Shown here: piece after piece, positions 50,117 through 59,625 of the stretch | Layout of the letters: each line of letters starts with the position of its first letter | Position numbering within the stretch: position 1 is the stretch's first letter | NCBI GenBank assembly: GCA_030429345.1 | Contig: JAUIFJ010000012.1 | Span: 1-64,000 of the forward strand | Source of the DNA: a bacterium | GTDB taxonomy: Bacteria; CAIWAD01 | DNA length: 64,000 nucleotides | Direction of reading: 5' to 3' | Program-made: the position numbers and the translations under genes | The notes under the pieces: generated by a model | Told to the model about the DNA's origin: nothing | Databases searched by the model: none | Seen by the model: only the letters and a program-made list of their open reading frames with translations

Positions 50117-50229
50117 TCCCGCCCTCTCATGGGCGGCAACCGGCGGCGGGAATGGTCTACATTCCTTGCGGGGAAACAGTCGGTTGCCGCCCTCTTCCAG
50201 GCCACTACAGTCTGTTTTTCGAAAACGAG

Positions 50230-50255
50230 AACGGGGCCCCGCAAGGGGCCCCGTT
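50230..50255. terminator. Bidirectional terminator
   Basis: AACGGGGCCCC and GGGGCCCCGTT with a GCAA loop between convergent genes; T-rich on the minus-strand side. Confidence 0.8.
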
Positions 50256-50291
50256 CGTGTTGGAAGAGGTGGTCCAGCACCTGTGGCAGGG

Positions 50292-51878
50292 TTACTTGAC
50301 CAGTGTCAGGGACTGAATGCTGCGCTGGCGATTGCTCTCCAGCAGGGCGATGTAGCGGCCGCTGGCCAGTCCGGAAGCGTTCCAGACCAGGCTGTGGCTG
50401 CCGGCCTGCAGGCCGCCTTCATACAACACGCTGACCAGCTGGCCCTGCAGGTTGTATACGGCCAGGCGTGCATCGCCGGACTGCGCCAGCTCGAACCTGA
50501 GGCTGGTGGTCGGGTTGAAGGGGTTGGGATAGGCCGGGTTGATGTGGACGCCGTCCGGACGGCTCAGCTCCTGGCCGACCGACGTCAGCTGGCCCAGCTC
50601 GATCGCGACATCGCCGGCTCCCGGCGCGTCCACGGTGGCCCAGGCGCCCAGGGTGCTGTTGGCCAGCGTTCCCGTGGCCCAGACCGTGTAGGTGGTACCG
50701 GCCATCAGCTCGACCGGCTCGAAGGCAAGCACCACGTCCTGGGTGCCCGCCAGGCGGACTTCCAGGTCGTAGGCCATCGGCATCACCGGCGTATACATGG
50801 CGGATTCGTTGAATTCGATGTCGCCGAAGAGCACGGTGCCGTCGGCCAGAGTGATGTCGACTGCCGGGGCATCGGCACCGGTGTGCACGAAACGGACCCA
50901 GGCTTCGTCAGGGTCGGTGAGGCGCGTGTCGCTCAGGACCACGGGGCCGAAGCTCTCGTCGGCCAGCAGGCCGGTGGCGGCCACGGTGGTGGCGCTGCCC
51001 GCGGCGAAGTCGAGGGTGGCGTCGATCACGGGATCGGTGGTCGTGCCGGCGACGAAGACCTGCACGTTGCGGCTGCCGGCCATGATGTCCAGGTAGGGAC
51101 TGAAAGCGGGATAGCTCACGTCGCTGAGCACTTCCGCGCCGTCCAGCCAGACATCGACGGCGGGAGCGTCCTCGCTCAGGTGCGCCACGCGCAGGCTGGT
51201 GCCCAGCACGCTCAACTCCTGCGCCTCATCCCCCGGGCCCGGGGCGTCTACGGTCGCCCAGGCGCCCAGTGTGCCGTCGGCAAGCGTCCCTTTGGCCAGA
51301 ACGGAATAAGTCGTGCCCTGGTCCAGGGAAACCGGCTCGAAGGAAAGTACGACGTCCTCTGTCCCCGCAATGCGGACCTGCAGGCTGTAGCTGCCGGGGT
51401 GCACGGGGGTATAGTCGATAAACTCGTTGAACTCGACATCCTCGAAAAGCACCGTGCCATCCGCAAGGGTGATGTCTACGGCGGGGGCGTCCGCCGCCGT
51501 GTGGACAAAGCGGACCCAGGCCATTGAAGGATCGGTGTCGCGCGTATCACTCAGGACCAGAGGACCGAAGCTGTCGTCGGACAGCAGCCCGGTAGCGGCC
51601 ACAGTCGTTGCGCTGCCTTCAGCGAAATCGAGGGTGGCGTCGATCACAGGATCCATCGAAGTACCCGTGGCGAAAACCTGCACCTGGTGCATGCCGGCAT
51701 CGATATCCTGATAGCCGCTGAAAGCGCCGTAGGGCACATTGTTCAGGACAACGGAACCATCCAGCCACACATCCACGTTCGGGGCGTCCGGGCTTACATG
51801 AGCAACGCGCAGATCCGCACCCTGGGCCGCCAGAGGCAATGCCAGACCTGCTACAAGAAATGCTTTCCAGTTCATCAT
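50292..51878 (-). CDS. Secreted protein with tandem DUF4397 domains and C-terminal sorting domain
   Basis: 528-aa exported protein. Two large homologous units (about residues 21-225 and 230-440) each read LRVAH(V/L)SxDAPxVDVWLDG, VATG(L)-type strands and WVRFVHT.ADAPAVDITLADG, the DUF4397 pattern. The units remain very alike even at DNA level, indicating a recent internal duplication. It ends with YPNPFNPTTSLRFEL and LTLVK, a T9SS type A-like domain. Function of DUF4397 is unknown. A good promoter lies upstream. Confidence 0.85.
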   Translation of the reverse strand: MMNWKAFLVAGLALPLAAQGADLRVAHVSPDAPNVDVWLDGSVVLNNVPYGAFSGYQDIDAGMHQVQVFATGTSMDPVIDATLDFAEGSATTVAATGLLSDDSFGPLVLSDTRDTDPSMAWVRFVHTAADAPAVDITLADGTVLFEDVEFNEFIDYTPVHPGSYSLQVRIAGTEDVVLSFEPVSLDQGTTYSVLAKGTLADGTLGAWATVDAPGPGDEAQELSVLGTSLRVAHLSEDAPAVDVWLDGAEVLSDVSYPAFSPYLDIMAGSRNVQVFVAGTTTDPVIDATLDFAAGSATTVAATGLLADESFGPVVLSDTRLTDPDEAWVRFVHTGADAPAVDITLADGTVLFGDIEFNESAMYTPVMPMAYDLEVRLAGTQDVVLAFEPVELMAGTTYTVWATGTLANSTLGAWATVDAPGAGDVAIELGQLTSVGQELSRPDGVHINPAYPNPFNPTTSLRFELAQSGDARLAVYNLQGQLVSVLYEGGLQAGSHSLVWNASGLASGRYIALLESNRQRSIQSLTLVK

Positions 51879-52233
51879 CTACTCCTGCGAATTGGGTTTG
51901 ACCTTCGATCTGCGAACAGAATATGAACATGAAATCTATCTGTCAAGGTTTCGTCTAAATTAATTCTGGACAGACTGTCATCATTTCCGATAATTCTTCC
52001 CATGAAGGAAGATTTTAATAACTAGTTCGCGCGCTTCTAAACTTATAGTATGGGATCCGCGCTGTGCATCAGGGCAATCAATCGATTTGTTCATCTTTTG
52101 TCGCATTTATGGAGGAGTAGGCCGGAGGGCTGCATTGGCCTGTTTGCCATGGTGGGCAGCTATGTCGCAATGCTGCAGACAGCGACAGTCTTGACCGATA
52201 CAAGGGGCATCAACTCAATTCGGAGGATGGATC
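51879..52233. other. AT-rich divergent intergenic region
   Basis: No gene seen. It separates the DUF4397 and chemoreceptor genes and is AT-rich at 51895-52050, consistent with promoters. I found a convincing promoter only for the minus-strand gene. Confidence 0.7.
51918..51946 (-). promoter_or_regulatory. Promoter of the DUF4397 gene
   Basis: TTGACA and TATTCT with a 17-bp spacer on the minus strand, 40 bp before the start codon. Confidence 0.8.
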
Positions 52234-54165
52234 ATGTCTGCTGCATTCCGGGGAATCGCCGGACGAGTGCGCTTCTTTGCCCTTGCCATGTCCGCGCTGA
52301 TCCTGCTGCTGATCGTCGGTGGCGGCGCGACCTGGAAGAACCAGAACAGCACCACGTCCATGCTGCAGGAGCACCTGAACCGCTTACTGGGGGCGGACCT
52401 GGAAACCCTCGAGCTGGTTTCCGACCTGCAGCTTCATGTATCACGCCTGGCGCAGGACTTCCTGGTCCTGGGCGCGACAGCGGATGCCGAGGTGGAAAGG
52501 TCCCTGCAGGGGCAGCAGGCGGCCTTCGAAGACAAGCTGGGCCAGCTGGGTGTGTACGCGAAGGCCCACGGACAGAAGGATCTGCTGACGCTCCTGGATC
52601 AGGTGGAGCACAAGTTCGCCTCCTTCCTGGCGCTTGGAGCACAAGGCGGCTCACAGGTTGAGGACCAGGCTTCCGTCATCGATGCCGCACATATCCGCGC
52701 GATCCAGCAGAACACGCAGGGGATCCAGTCGACACTCCAGCAGATGGAGCAGGTGGCGCACACGGAACTCCAGCGGGGCGGCGCGGAGCTGGGAGATGTC
52801 TTCCAGTCCATGTTGCAGGGCAGGCTGATCCTGGTCGGGATCATCCTGCTGAGCGGCGTGGGCGCCTTCGGGGCGATCTGGCTCTGCACGATCCTGCTCT
52901 CGCGCTTCCTGGTCACACCGGTTACAGCCCTGACCGAAACGGTGCTGGCCTTCAGCCGCCAGGAGTACGACCACGAAATCCCCTGTCTCACGCGCAAGGA
53001 CGAGATCGGCGAGATCGCCCGCGAACTGGGCGTACTCGGCAAGCGCTCGGAAGAAGCGCAGCGCCTGCAGCAGCAGACCCTGGAGGAGCAGGAACGGCGC
53101 CTGGAGCAGGAACGGCTGCAGCGCAAGGCCCTGGAGGAAGTGGAGAACCAGAAGAACCTGGTGCAGGAGGAACAGCGCAAGCGCGAGGAAGAGGAAGCCG
53201 CCGCCCTTCGCTTCAAGCAGGAAGTGCATCACATTCTGGAATGCCTGGAAAGCATCCGCTCGGGGAACCTGCAGACCGTGCTCGACCTGAGTGTGGAAGG
53301 CGACCTCGGGAAGATTGCCGAGGGCATCGATCAGTTGCAGCAGACGCTGAAGGACAGCATGGGCCTGATCTCCGGCAACTCTCTGAGCCTGTCCGGAGCC
53401 AGCAGCCAGATGAAAGTCGTCTGCGAAAGCCTCGACACCCAGGCCGGGCAGAATACCCATCGCGCGGAAGAGGTCAACCAGCGCTATGGCGAAGTCAGCA
53501 GCCGCATTCGCAGCGTCTCCGGATCCACGGCCGAGCTGGCGAACAGCATTCGGGAAATCGCGCGCAATGCCGCGAACGGACAGTCTGTCGCACAGGACGC
53601 CGTCCGCTCGACACAGACAGCCAACCAGACCATCAGCAGCCTGCACAACTCCAGCGCCGAAATCGAGTCGGTGATCAAGACGATCACGGCGATCGCCGAG
53701 CAGACGAACCTGCTGGCATTGAACGCGACCATCGAGGCGGCGCGGGCCGGAGAGGCGGGCAAGGGATTTGCCGTCGTGGCCAACGAGGTGAAGGAACTGG
53801 CCAAGGAGACGGCGATTGCCACCGAGGACATCGGACGGAAGATCATCGCCATCCAGACCGACACGGCGCAGGCGGTCAAGGCCATCGGCTCGACGACGGA
53901 GACCATCGAGGGCATCCACGCCATCCAGACCAGCATCGCCGCCGCGGTCGAGGAGCAGAGCGCGACCACCGCCGAGATCAACAACCAGATCGAGGACGTC
54001 AACCGGCTCGGAGATGAGATCCTGGATCACACGAAGAACGTGGTCGAGGCCGCGCGCCAGACCCAGGGCCAGGTGCACACCATCGTCGATGCCACCGATT
54101 CCCTGGAAGGGATCAGCATCGAGTTCGGCACGCTTGTCTCACGGTTCCGCTTCGAGAACCGCTAG
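52234..54165 (+). CDS. Methyl-accepting chemotaxis protein
   Basis: 643-aa transmembrane receptor. TM1 is at about residues 13-31 and TM2 about 197-220, flanking a helical periplasmic sensor. A HAMP domain follows ([20 protein letters not shown]), then an unusually charged coiled coil ([20 protein letters not shown] onward), then the cytoplasmic signalling domain with the conserved hairpin tip [20 protein letters not shown]. It relays ligand binding to CheA; no CheR/CheB methylation pentapeptide is visible at the C-terminus. Ligand unknown. The start follows GGAGGA. Confidence 0.93.
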   Translation: MSAAFRGIAGRVRFFALAMSALILLLIVGGGATWKNQNSTTSMLQEHLNRLLGADLETLELVSDLQLHVSRLAQDFLVLGATADAEVERSLQGQQAAFEDKLGQLGVYAKAHGQKDLLTLLDQVEHKFASFLALGAQGGSQVEDQASVIDAAHIRAIQQNTQGIQSTLQQMEQVAHTELQRGGAELGDVFQSMLQGRLILVGIILLSGVGAFGAIWLCTILLSRFLVTPVTALTETVLAFSRQEYDHEIPCLTRKDEIGEIARELGVLGKRSEEAQRLQQQTLEEQERRLEQERLQRKALEEVENQKNLVQEEQRKREEEEAAALRFKQEVHHILECLESIRSGNLQTVLDLSVEGDLGKIAEGIDQLQQTLKDSMGLISGNSLSLSGASSQMKVVCESLDTQAGQNTHRAEEVNQRYGEVSSRIRSVSGSTAELANSIREIARNAANGQSVAQDAVRSTQTANQTISSLHNSSAEIESVIKTITAIAEQTNLLALNATIEAARAGEAGKGFAVVANEVKELAKETAIATEDIGRKIIAIQTDTAQAVKAIGSTTETIEGIHAIQTSIAAAVEEQSATTAEINNQIEDVNRLGDEILDHTKNVVEAARQTQGQVHTIVDATDSLEGISIEFGTLVSRFRFENR

Positions 54166-54171
54166 CCTGGG

Positions 54172-55953
54172 CTACTTGAGAAGCAGAAGGCTGCGCGTCC
54201 GGCGTTCTCCGCCCGCGCGCAGCTCGATCCAGTAGCGTCCGCTGGATAGCCCGTCCAGCTCAATCGGCTGCTCATGGAATCCGGCGGGCAGCTGCCCCAG
54301 GTCGAGCTGCAGGCGCATCGCCCCGCGCAGGTCGAAGAGTCGGAGCTGCACCGGCAGCGCGCGCACCAGCGTGAAAGGCAGCTGCACGCGCCCGTTGAAG
54401 GGATTGGGATAGGGCGCGGCAAGACTCAGCAGCGCCGGCCGGGTCGGCCTGTCGTCCCCGCCTTCGACCCCCGTCTCGACGGGGGTGAAAACGACCTCGA
54501 ACACGCCGCCGCTTCCCGCGGGCAGGTCCACCAAAAGGGTCTCGGCGTCAAAGGCGCTCCAGGGCTCGCCCTCGTGCATCACGGACAGGATCTCCAGGCT
54601 GCCCGCCTCGTGCGCGATCGGCGAGAGGCGCACGACCCGCGGCTCGTCGGAGTGCTCGAAGCGATAGAAAAGGCGCGCCTCTTCCCCGTGCAGCAGCAGG
54701 CTGCTGTAGAGATAGGTGTAGTAGCCCAGCTCCATGGAATGGTAGCCCGCCTTGTAGCCGTTGCCCTTCGTGGTTCCCCAGGTCTCCTCGCCACGCCGTG
54801 TGCGGTCCGCGTAGACCTCGCCGTAGACGTGATCCACGAAGTGCTCCATGAAGAAGGCGCTGCTGCCCTGGGCCATCTCCAGGTAGTCCGGCGAAGGATC
54901 CAGCCCCTGCAGCATCAGCCCGGCCATGACTCCCTGCTCCATCTGCCACCAGGCCTTGGTGGTGTCCGGATTTCCCCACATCAGCATCTCGCCGCTCAGG
55001 CGGTTGTAGTCCTTGTAGGGACCGCCGTAGTCATGGTCATAGCCGTTGTCCCACACCTCATCGAAGAGGGTCCGCGCCGCGTCCAGGTACTCCGGATTGC
55101 CGGTCAGCCGGTAGACGCGGCCCAGGCACCAGGAGGTCTTGAGCACGTGTCCCATGATGGTCATGGTCTCGCCGTTGTCCACGTTCCAGTCCGCGTCGAA
55201 GACCTCGGCGAAACCGATCGCCTGTCCGGGCATGGAGCCGACCAGGTGGTCGATCATCTGCCCGCAGAGCTCCTCCAGGCGCTCGAGGCTCCCGGGATCC
55301 AGCCCCATCAGCTGGCTGAGCAGGACATGGGTCGTGACCGCGTCCACTGTGGCGTTGAAGCTCTTGCCGACGGGGTTCAGGCCCGTGCGTGAGACATTGT
55401 CGTAGTAGCCTTCAAGGCCGGGACGATCATCCCAGAAATGCTCTTCGAGCCAGGCGGATCCTTCTTCCACGGCCTCCAGCCAGAGTTCGCCCGCCGTGGC
55501 CTCGATGGCGGCGGCATAGCCCAGCAGGGCATAGTGCTGGTCGAAGGCGTTCTTCCCGGCCCAGGGATTGACGGGTTCTCCCTGGCTGTCGAGCTGGGAA
55601 AACCAGCCACCGTATTCCTCGTCCCAGCCGTGTTCGGCGAGCCAGGCCAGGCCCTGCTCCGCGCGGTCCAGCCAGGCCTCGTTCCCCGTGAGCATGAAGG
55701 CCCGCACATAGCCGTAGGCGTTGCGGGCCTGGGTCAGCATGTTCTTGGCGCTGCCCGTCGGCTGCCCCTGGCGGTTGACGTCCGTATACCAGCCGCCTCC
55801 CTGGGCGTCCCAGGAATCCTCCCAGAACACGGCGCAGCTGTCTACATAGCCGATGTTGAGTTCCGGATTCGTGATGTAGGGACTGCTGAACTGGGCCCGC
55901 GCAGGCAGGACGCCGCTTGCGGCCAGCAACAGGAAAAGAAGGATGCGATGCAT
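54172..55953 (-). CDS. Secreted AGE-type epimerase or glycosidase-like protein with sorting domain
   Basis: 593-aa exported protein. After the signal peptide the region of about residues 40-430 is an (alpha/alpha)6 barrel of the N-acylglucosamine 2-epimerase type: GGGWYTDVNRQG, NMLTQARNAYGYVRAF, WLAEHGWDEEYGGWFSQLD, KTSWCLGRVYRLTG, and KAWWQMEQGVMAGLML. The last ~75 residues carry YPNPFNGRVQLPF and LLLLK, a type A sorting domain. It probably acts on carbohydrate outside the cell; the reaction is not determined. The start has GAGG. Same strand as the Sec-peroxiredoxin and GH31 genes. Confidence 0.75.
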   Translation of the reverse strand: MHRILLFLLLAASGVLPARAQFSSPYITNPELNIGYVDSCAVFWEDSWDAQGGGWYTDVNRQGQPTGSAKNMLTQARNAYGYVRAFMLTGNEAWLDRAEQGLAWLAEHGWDEEYGGWFSQLDSQGEPVNPWAGKNAFDQHYALLGYAAAIEATAGELWLEAVEEGSAWLEEHFWDDRPGLEGYYDNVSRTGLNPVGKSFNATVDAVTTHVLLSQLMGLDPGSLERLEELCGQMIDHLVGSMPGQAIGFAEVFDADWNVDNGETMTIMGHVLKTSWCLGRVYRLTGNPEYLDAARTLFDEVWDNGYDHDYGGPYKDYNRLSGEMLMWGNPDTTKAWWQMEQGVMAGLMLQGLDPSPDYLEMAQGSSAFFMEHFVDHVYGEVYADRTRRGEETWGTTKGNGYKAGYHSMELGYYTYLYSSLLLHGEEARLFYRFEHSDEPRVVRLSPIAHEAGSLEILSVMHEGEPWSAFDAETLLVDLPAGSGGVFEVVFTPVETGVEGGDDRPTRPALLSLAAPYPNPFNGRVQLPFTLVRALPVQLRLFDLRGAMRLQLDLGQLPAGFHEQPIELDGLSSGRYWIELRAGGERRTRSLLLLK

Positions 55954-56009
55954 GTGAACCTCGAAGTGGGAAGCGCTTGCCTCAGTCTGCGCCTTGTCCA
56001 GGCGGCCCG

Positions 56010-56684
56010 TTATTCCTCGGCCCCGGCGGCGATCATGCTGCGGGCAGCCTGCAGCAGCAGTTCCGGCTGCAGGCGGACCCGGTAGTCCGGATTGGCGTAG
56101 ACGAAATGAAGGACCCCCTCGCGATCCACCAGGAACACGGCCGGTACTGGCAACTGGTGATGATCACGCCCCGAATCGGCCTCCAGGTCGATGTCGAAGG
56201 ACTCCTTGTACTTTCGAACCAGGCTCTCCTCCACCTGGAAGGCAATGCCCATGGCGCGCGCCGCACGCATGTCGCTGTCGGAACACAGCAGGTAGCCCAC
56301 ACCCTCCTCGACTGCTGTATCACGCTGTTTCCCGGGGCGATCCGGGCTGACGGCGATCACCTGGCAACCCAGGGCAAGCAGTTCGTCCTCGATCTCCTGC
56401 AGCTCTCCCAACTGGAGAGTGCAGTAGGGTCACCAGCCGCCGCGGAAGAAGACGAGCACGGTCGGCTTCTTCGCCCACAGGCTGTCCAGGAGTACCTCCG
56501 AGCCATCGGCGAGCCGCAGCTGCAGAGCAGGGATCTGCGTACCGACCAGGCGCGGGCAGATCTGCTCCGCCGAATCGGCGACGGGGTGCTGCCCAGTACT
56601 CAGTGCCCTTGCCGCGAAGGGCATGAGCAGGAATCCCAGGGCGACAAGAAGTCGAATGGAACCCAGCGACACCTTCATCTTCAT
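56010..56684 (-). CDS. Exported peroxiredoxin-like selenoprotein
   Basis: 224-aa protein read through an in-frame TGA at 56430-56432 to TAA. The signal peptide (MKMKVSLGSIRLLVALGFLL) is followed by an AhpC/TSA-type domain. Its active site is FFRGGW-U-PYC: Sec85 and Cys88, the peroxiredoxin-like UxxC arrangement. After it come VIAVSPDRPGKQRD, SDMRAARAMGI and VPAVFLVDREGVLHFVY in order, so the frame is intact on both sides. The ATG at 56684 follows AAAGGA; an ATG 36 nt further upstream would precede the signal peptide and is less likely. A SECIS-like hairpin follows. It sits between two glycosidase-like genes on the same strand. Confidence 0.9.
56403..56432 (-). promoter_or_regulatory. Bacterial SECIS-like hairpin in the peroxiredoxin-like gene
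   Basis: CTCTCC (bases 14-19 from UGA) pairs with GGAGAG (25-30) around loop AGTTG, with G-U at 21-22, the same place as in the thioredoxin-like genes. Confidence 0.75.
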
Positions 56685-56796
56685 TTCATTCCTTTCGTCC
56701 GAAGGCAGGTACTGCGGCATCCGCGCCTATCTGGGCCATCGATGCCCGGCCAGTCGGAATACTGTATCACCGTGGCCCGGGCTGCCCCTCGGCAGG

Positions 56797-59496
56797 CTAG
56801 TTCACGATGAGCAGCTTGCTGCGGGCCACGGCGCCTTTCTGGCGCGCCTCCAGAAAGTAGGGTCCGCTGGGCAGGGAGTCCAATCGCAGACGCAGGTGCG
56901 TTTCTCCCGCTCCCGCGGCCACTCCTTGTTCCAGCACGCGGCGGCCGGCAAGGTCATAGAGGCGAATGCCGATCGGCGCGTCGCTTGCGTGATACAGAGT
57001 CACCTCCAGCTGGCCATTCGCGGGATTGGGCCGCGGTTGTCCCAGGCGGAAGTCCCCGGGAGCCTTTGCAAGCCTCCCTACGGGGACCTCCAGGGCCGTG
57101 GCTCGCAGCTCCAGGGCTTGCCCGGCAGGAGCCGGAAACTGCACCCACAGCTCCTCCTCCGCCGGGAGATAGCACCAGCCGGATGGCAGCTGGAACAGGG
57201 TCTCCAGGTCCTCGACGGCCTCGAGCGGCGCACCCTCCAGGCTGGGCAGCGAAGGAGCGCTGCGAATGCCCCGCGTCCGCAGCCGGATCATCCGCGTCTC
57301 CGGCTGGCCGGCGAAACTTCCCTGGCGCGCCTCGGCACGAAAGACCAGGTTCCCTTCGGCGTCGGTCTCCTGCCGGAAGAGCCGTTCGCTGAAGGCGCCG
57401 TCCAGGTAGGCCCGGCTCAGGCCGTCGTCCTCGTAGAGCCGGAATTCGCCGCTGCTGCCGCGCGCGGGGAAGCACTCGACCACCAGGGTGTCGGGCAGGC
57501 GGTCCGGACGCAGCTGGGATGCCGTCTGCGACACAAGCAGGGCGCCCGCCCGCAGCAGGTGGGGCAGCCGATCGAGCGGCGCCTCCAGCTGGGCCAGCTG
57601 GCGCCCCTGGTGGAACTGGCCCGTTTCGCGATCGAACCACTGCCCCTCCGGCAGCCAGCAGCTTCGTGTGACAGCTCCCGGATCAACCACCGGCGCCGCC
57701 AGCAGGTCTTCGCCGAGCAGCCAGGCGTTCTCTTCCCCGTGCAGGGGGTCGAAGTCCGGGTCGCTCCACCACAGCGGCCGGACCGGCGGCGCTCCGCTGT
57801 GCTGCGCCTCGCGGGCCAGCGTATACAAGGTCGGCAGCAGCTCCTGGCGCAGGCGGATCGCCTTCGAGACCGCCGCCTCCGCCATGGCCCCGAAGCCCCA
57901 GGGCTCGGTGGGCAGGTCGTCGACGCCGTGGGCGCGCATCACGGGCGAGAGCGCGCCGGCCTGCAGCCAACGCGTATACAGCTCCGCGTCCGCGCCTCCG
58001 CAGCAGAAGCCGCCCAGGTCGCTGCCGTGCCAGGAAAAGCCGGAGAGCCCCATGGCCAGCAGCAGCGGCCCCTGGGCCTGCAGGCCGCCCCAGCTGCGCG
58101 CCACGTCTCCCGACCAGGTGAAGGTGCCGTAGCGCTGGCTGCCGGCCCAGCCGGAGCGGCTCAGGCTTAGGAAGCGACTGTCGGCCTGCTCCTCGTGATG
58201 CTCGGCCAGGGCCCGTGTCCAGAGCAGGTTGTAGACATTGTGCACCTGCGCCGCGCTGCCGCCGGCGTGCACCATTCCGGCAGGATGCCGTTCCGGCTCG
58301 CCCAGGTCGGTCCAGAAGCCGGCGATGCCCTGGTCGCGCAGACTCGTGTGACGCTGGGCCCACCAGGTGGCGGCGTCTGGCAGGCTGAAGTCCATCAGCA
58401 CCGCGTCACAGCCGCAGGACCACCAGTTCTCCAGCCGCCAGGGATCGCCTTCCGGCGTCTGCGCCAGGTAGTGCGGGGCGCTGCCGGCGAGCACCGGGAA
58501 GAGCTGGCTGTTCTGTGTGACATAGGGCTCCGTGATCAGCATGGTGCGCACGCCCAGCTCGAGGAAGTCGGCGATCATCGTCTGCGGGTCGGGAAAGGCG
58601 GCGGGATTCCAGGCCAGGTCGCCCATCTGCTGGAACCAGTAGAGGTCCAGGATGATCGCGCCCAGCGGCAGCTCGCGCTCGAGAAAGCCGTCCACCAGCT
58701 CGCGGGCCTGGTCCTCGTTACGGTAGCCGTACTTGGACTGCAGGAAGCCCAGCGCCCAGCGAGGCGGCAAGGGCGGCCTGCCCGTTGCCCAGGTCCAGGC
58801 TTCCAGCTGTTCGGGCACCTGCGGATCGCAGAGCAGCAGCAGACGCATGGGGCCTTCGGGAAGGGCAAGCCGGAAGAGGTCCTCGCTGGAGGCGGCGCAA
58901 TCCACCTGGCTGCGGGCCGGATTGTCCAGGGCCAGGGCGCCGAGCCCCGGCAGCAGGAAGAGCGGGACATTGATGTTCATGGGGTCGGGCGCCTGGGACC
59001 AGCCGCCGGCCTGGGTGTTCCACAGCTCGAAAGCTCGGCCGCGCAGGTCGCCCCCCCTTTCGCCGCTTCCGTAGACACGCTGCCCCGGCGGCAGGCGGAA
59101 GCCGATGCTGCCGGCCCCGCCCTCCTCGAATGCGAAGCGTTCCTCCACTGGCTGCTCGAGGCTGCCCGTGTTTCCCAACCATTCCAGGCGCAGCGGCTCC
59201 TTGTGCACGATCACTTCGCCCTCGGCCCCGACCAGGCGCAGGCGCTCCTCCTCGACGATCAGGCTCCAGCCGCCGGGCTGGGGATCCTGCAGCAGCACAT
59301 GGCTGCTTTCGGCCGGCTGGGACTCGCCGGGAAAACACTCCACCAGCAGCAGGTCCTCGCGCAGGCTCTGCAGGCGCAGGGCGCCGGGATCCGCCTGGAT
59401 CTCGACTCCGGCCGGCAGTTCCTGGTGCAAGATGTAGGAGCCCCACTGTTCCGCCTGCAGGGAGGCGGTCAGCAGGAGCAGCAGGATCAGGGGCAT
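56797..59496 (-). CDS. Secreted GH31-family alpha-glycosidase with C-terminal sorting domain
   Basis: 899-aa exported glycoside hydrolase. After the signal peptide and N-terminal beta domain, the TIM barrel shows IILDLYWFQQMGDL, the nucleophile Asp397 in GFWTDLGEPE, the acid/base Asp464 in WSGDVARSW, and the substrate-side HGSDLGGF. The C-terminal beta domains follow (ALLVSQTASQ, LVVECFPARG), and the end is a degenerate type A sorting domain (QPRPNPANGQLEVTL ... LLIVN). GH31 members cleave alpha-glucosides, alpha-xylosides or sulfoquinovosides; specificity is not assigned. The ATG at 59496 follows CGGAG. Likely co-transcribed with the Sec-peroxiredoxin. Confidence 0.9.
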   Translation of the reverse strand: MPLILLLLLTASLQAEQWGSYILHQELPAGVEIQADPGALRLQSLREDLLLVECFPGESQPAESSHVLLQDPQPGGWSLIVEEERLRLVGAEGEVIVHKEPLRLEWLGNTGSLEQPVEERFAFEEGGAGSIGFRLPPGQRVYGSGERGGDLRGRAFELWNTQAGGWSQAPDPMNINVPLFLLPGLGALALDNPARSQVDCAASSEDLFRLALPEGPMRLLLLCDPQVPEQLEAWTWATGRPPLPPRWALGFLQSKYGYRNEDQARELVDGFLERELPLGAIILDLYWFQQMGDLAWNPAAFPDPQTMIADFLELGVRTMLITEPYVTQNSQLFPVLAGSAPHYLAQTPEGDPWRLENWWSCGCDAVLMDFSLPDAATWWAQRHTSLRDQGIAGFWTDLGEPERHPAGMVHAGGSAAQVHNVYNLLWTRALAEHHEEQADSRFLSLSRSGWAGSQRYGTFTWSGDVARSWGGLQAQGPLLLAMGLSGFSWHGSDLGGFCCGGADAELYTRWLQAGALSPVMRAHGVDDLPTEPWGFGAMAEAAVSKAIRLRQELLPTLYTLAREAQHSGAPPVRPLWWSDPDFDPLHGEENAWLLGEDLLAAPVVDPGAVTRSCWLPEGQWFDRETGQFHQGRQLAQLEAPLDRLPHLLRAGALLVSQTASQLRPDRLPDTLVVECFPARGSSGEFRLYEDDGLSRAYLDGAFSERLFRQETDAEGNLVFRAEARQGSFAGQPETRMIRLRTRGIRSAPSLPSLEGAPLEAVEDLETLFQLPSGWCYLPAEEELWVQFPAPAGQALELRATALEVPVGRLAKAPGDFRLGQPRPNPANGQLEVTLYHASDAPIGIRLYDLAGRRVLEQGVAAGAGETHLRLRLDSLPSGPYFLEARQKGAVARSKLLIVN

Positions 59497-59625
59497 GAGC
59501 GACTCCGGATTTGCTGCCCAAGAAGGCATTTCCGCATCAGGCTCTGCGTGCTTGACATGATTGACGGAAACCACCTTATATACAACCCCGGCAACCCCAC
59601 GAAAACCGACTGGAAGACTCAGACC

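Noticed and set aside
51950-52050. Flagellar sigma-28 promoter before the chemoreceptor gene
   Set aside because: A TCCGATAA-like -10 exists, but no TAAA -35 lies at the correct ~15-bp spacing.
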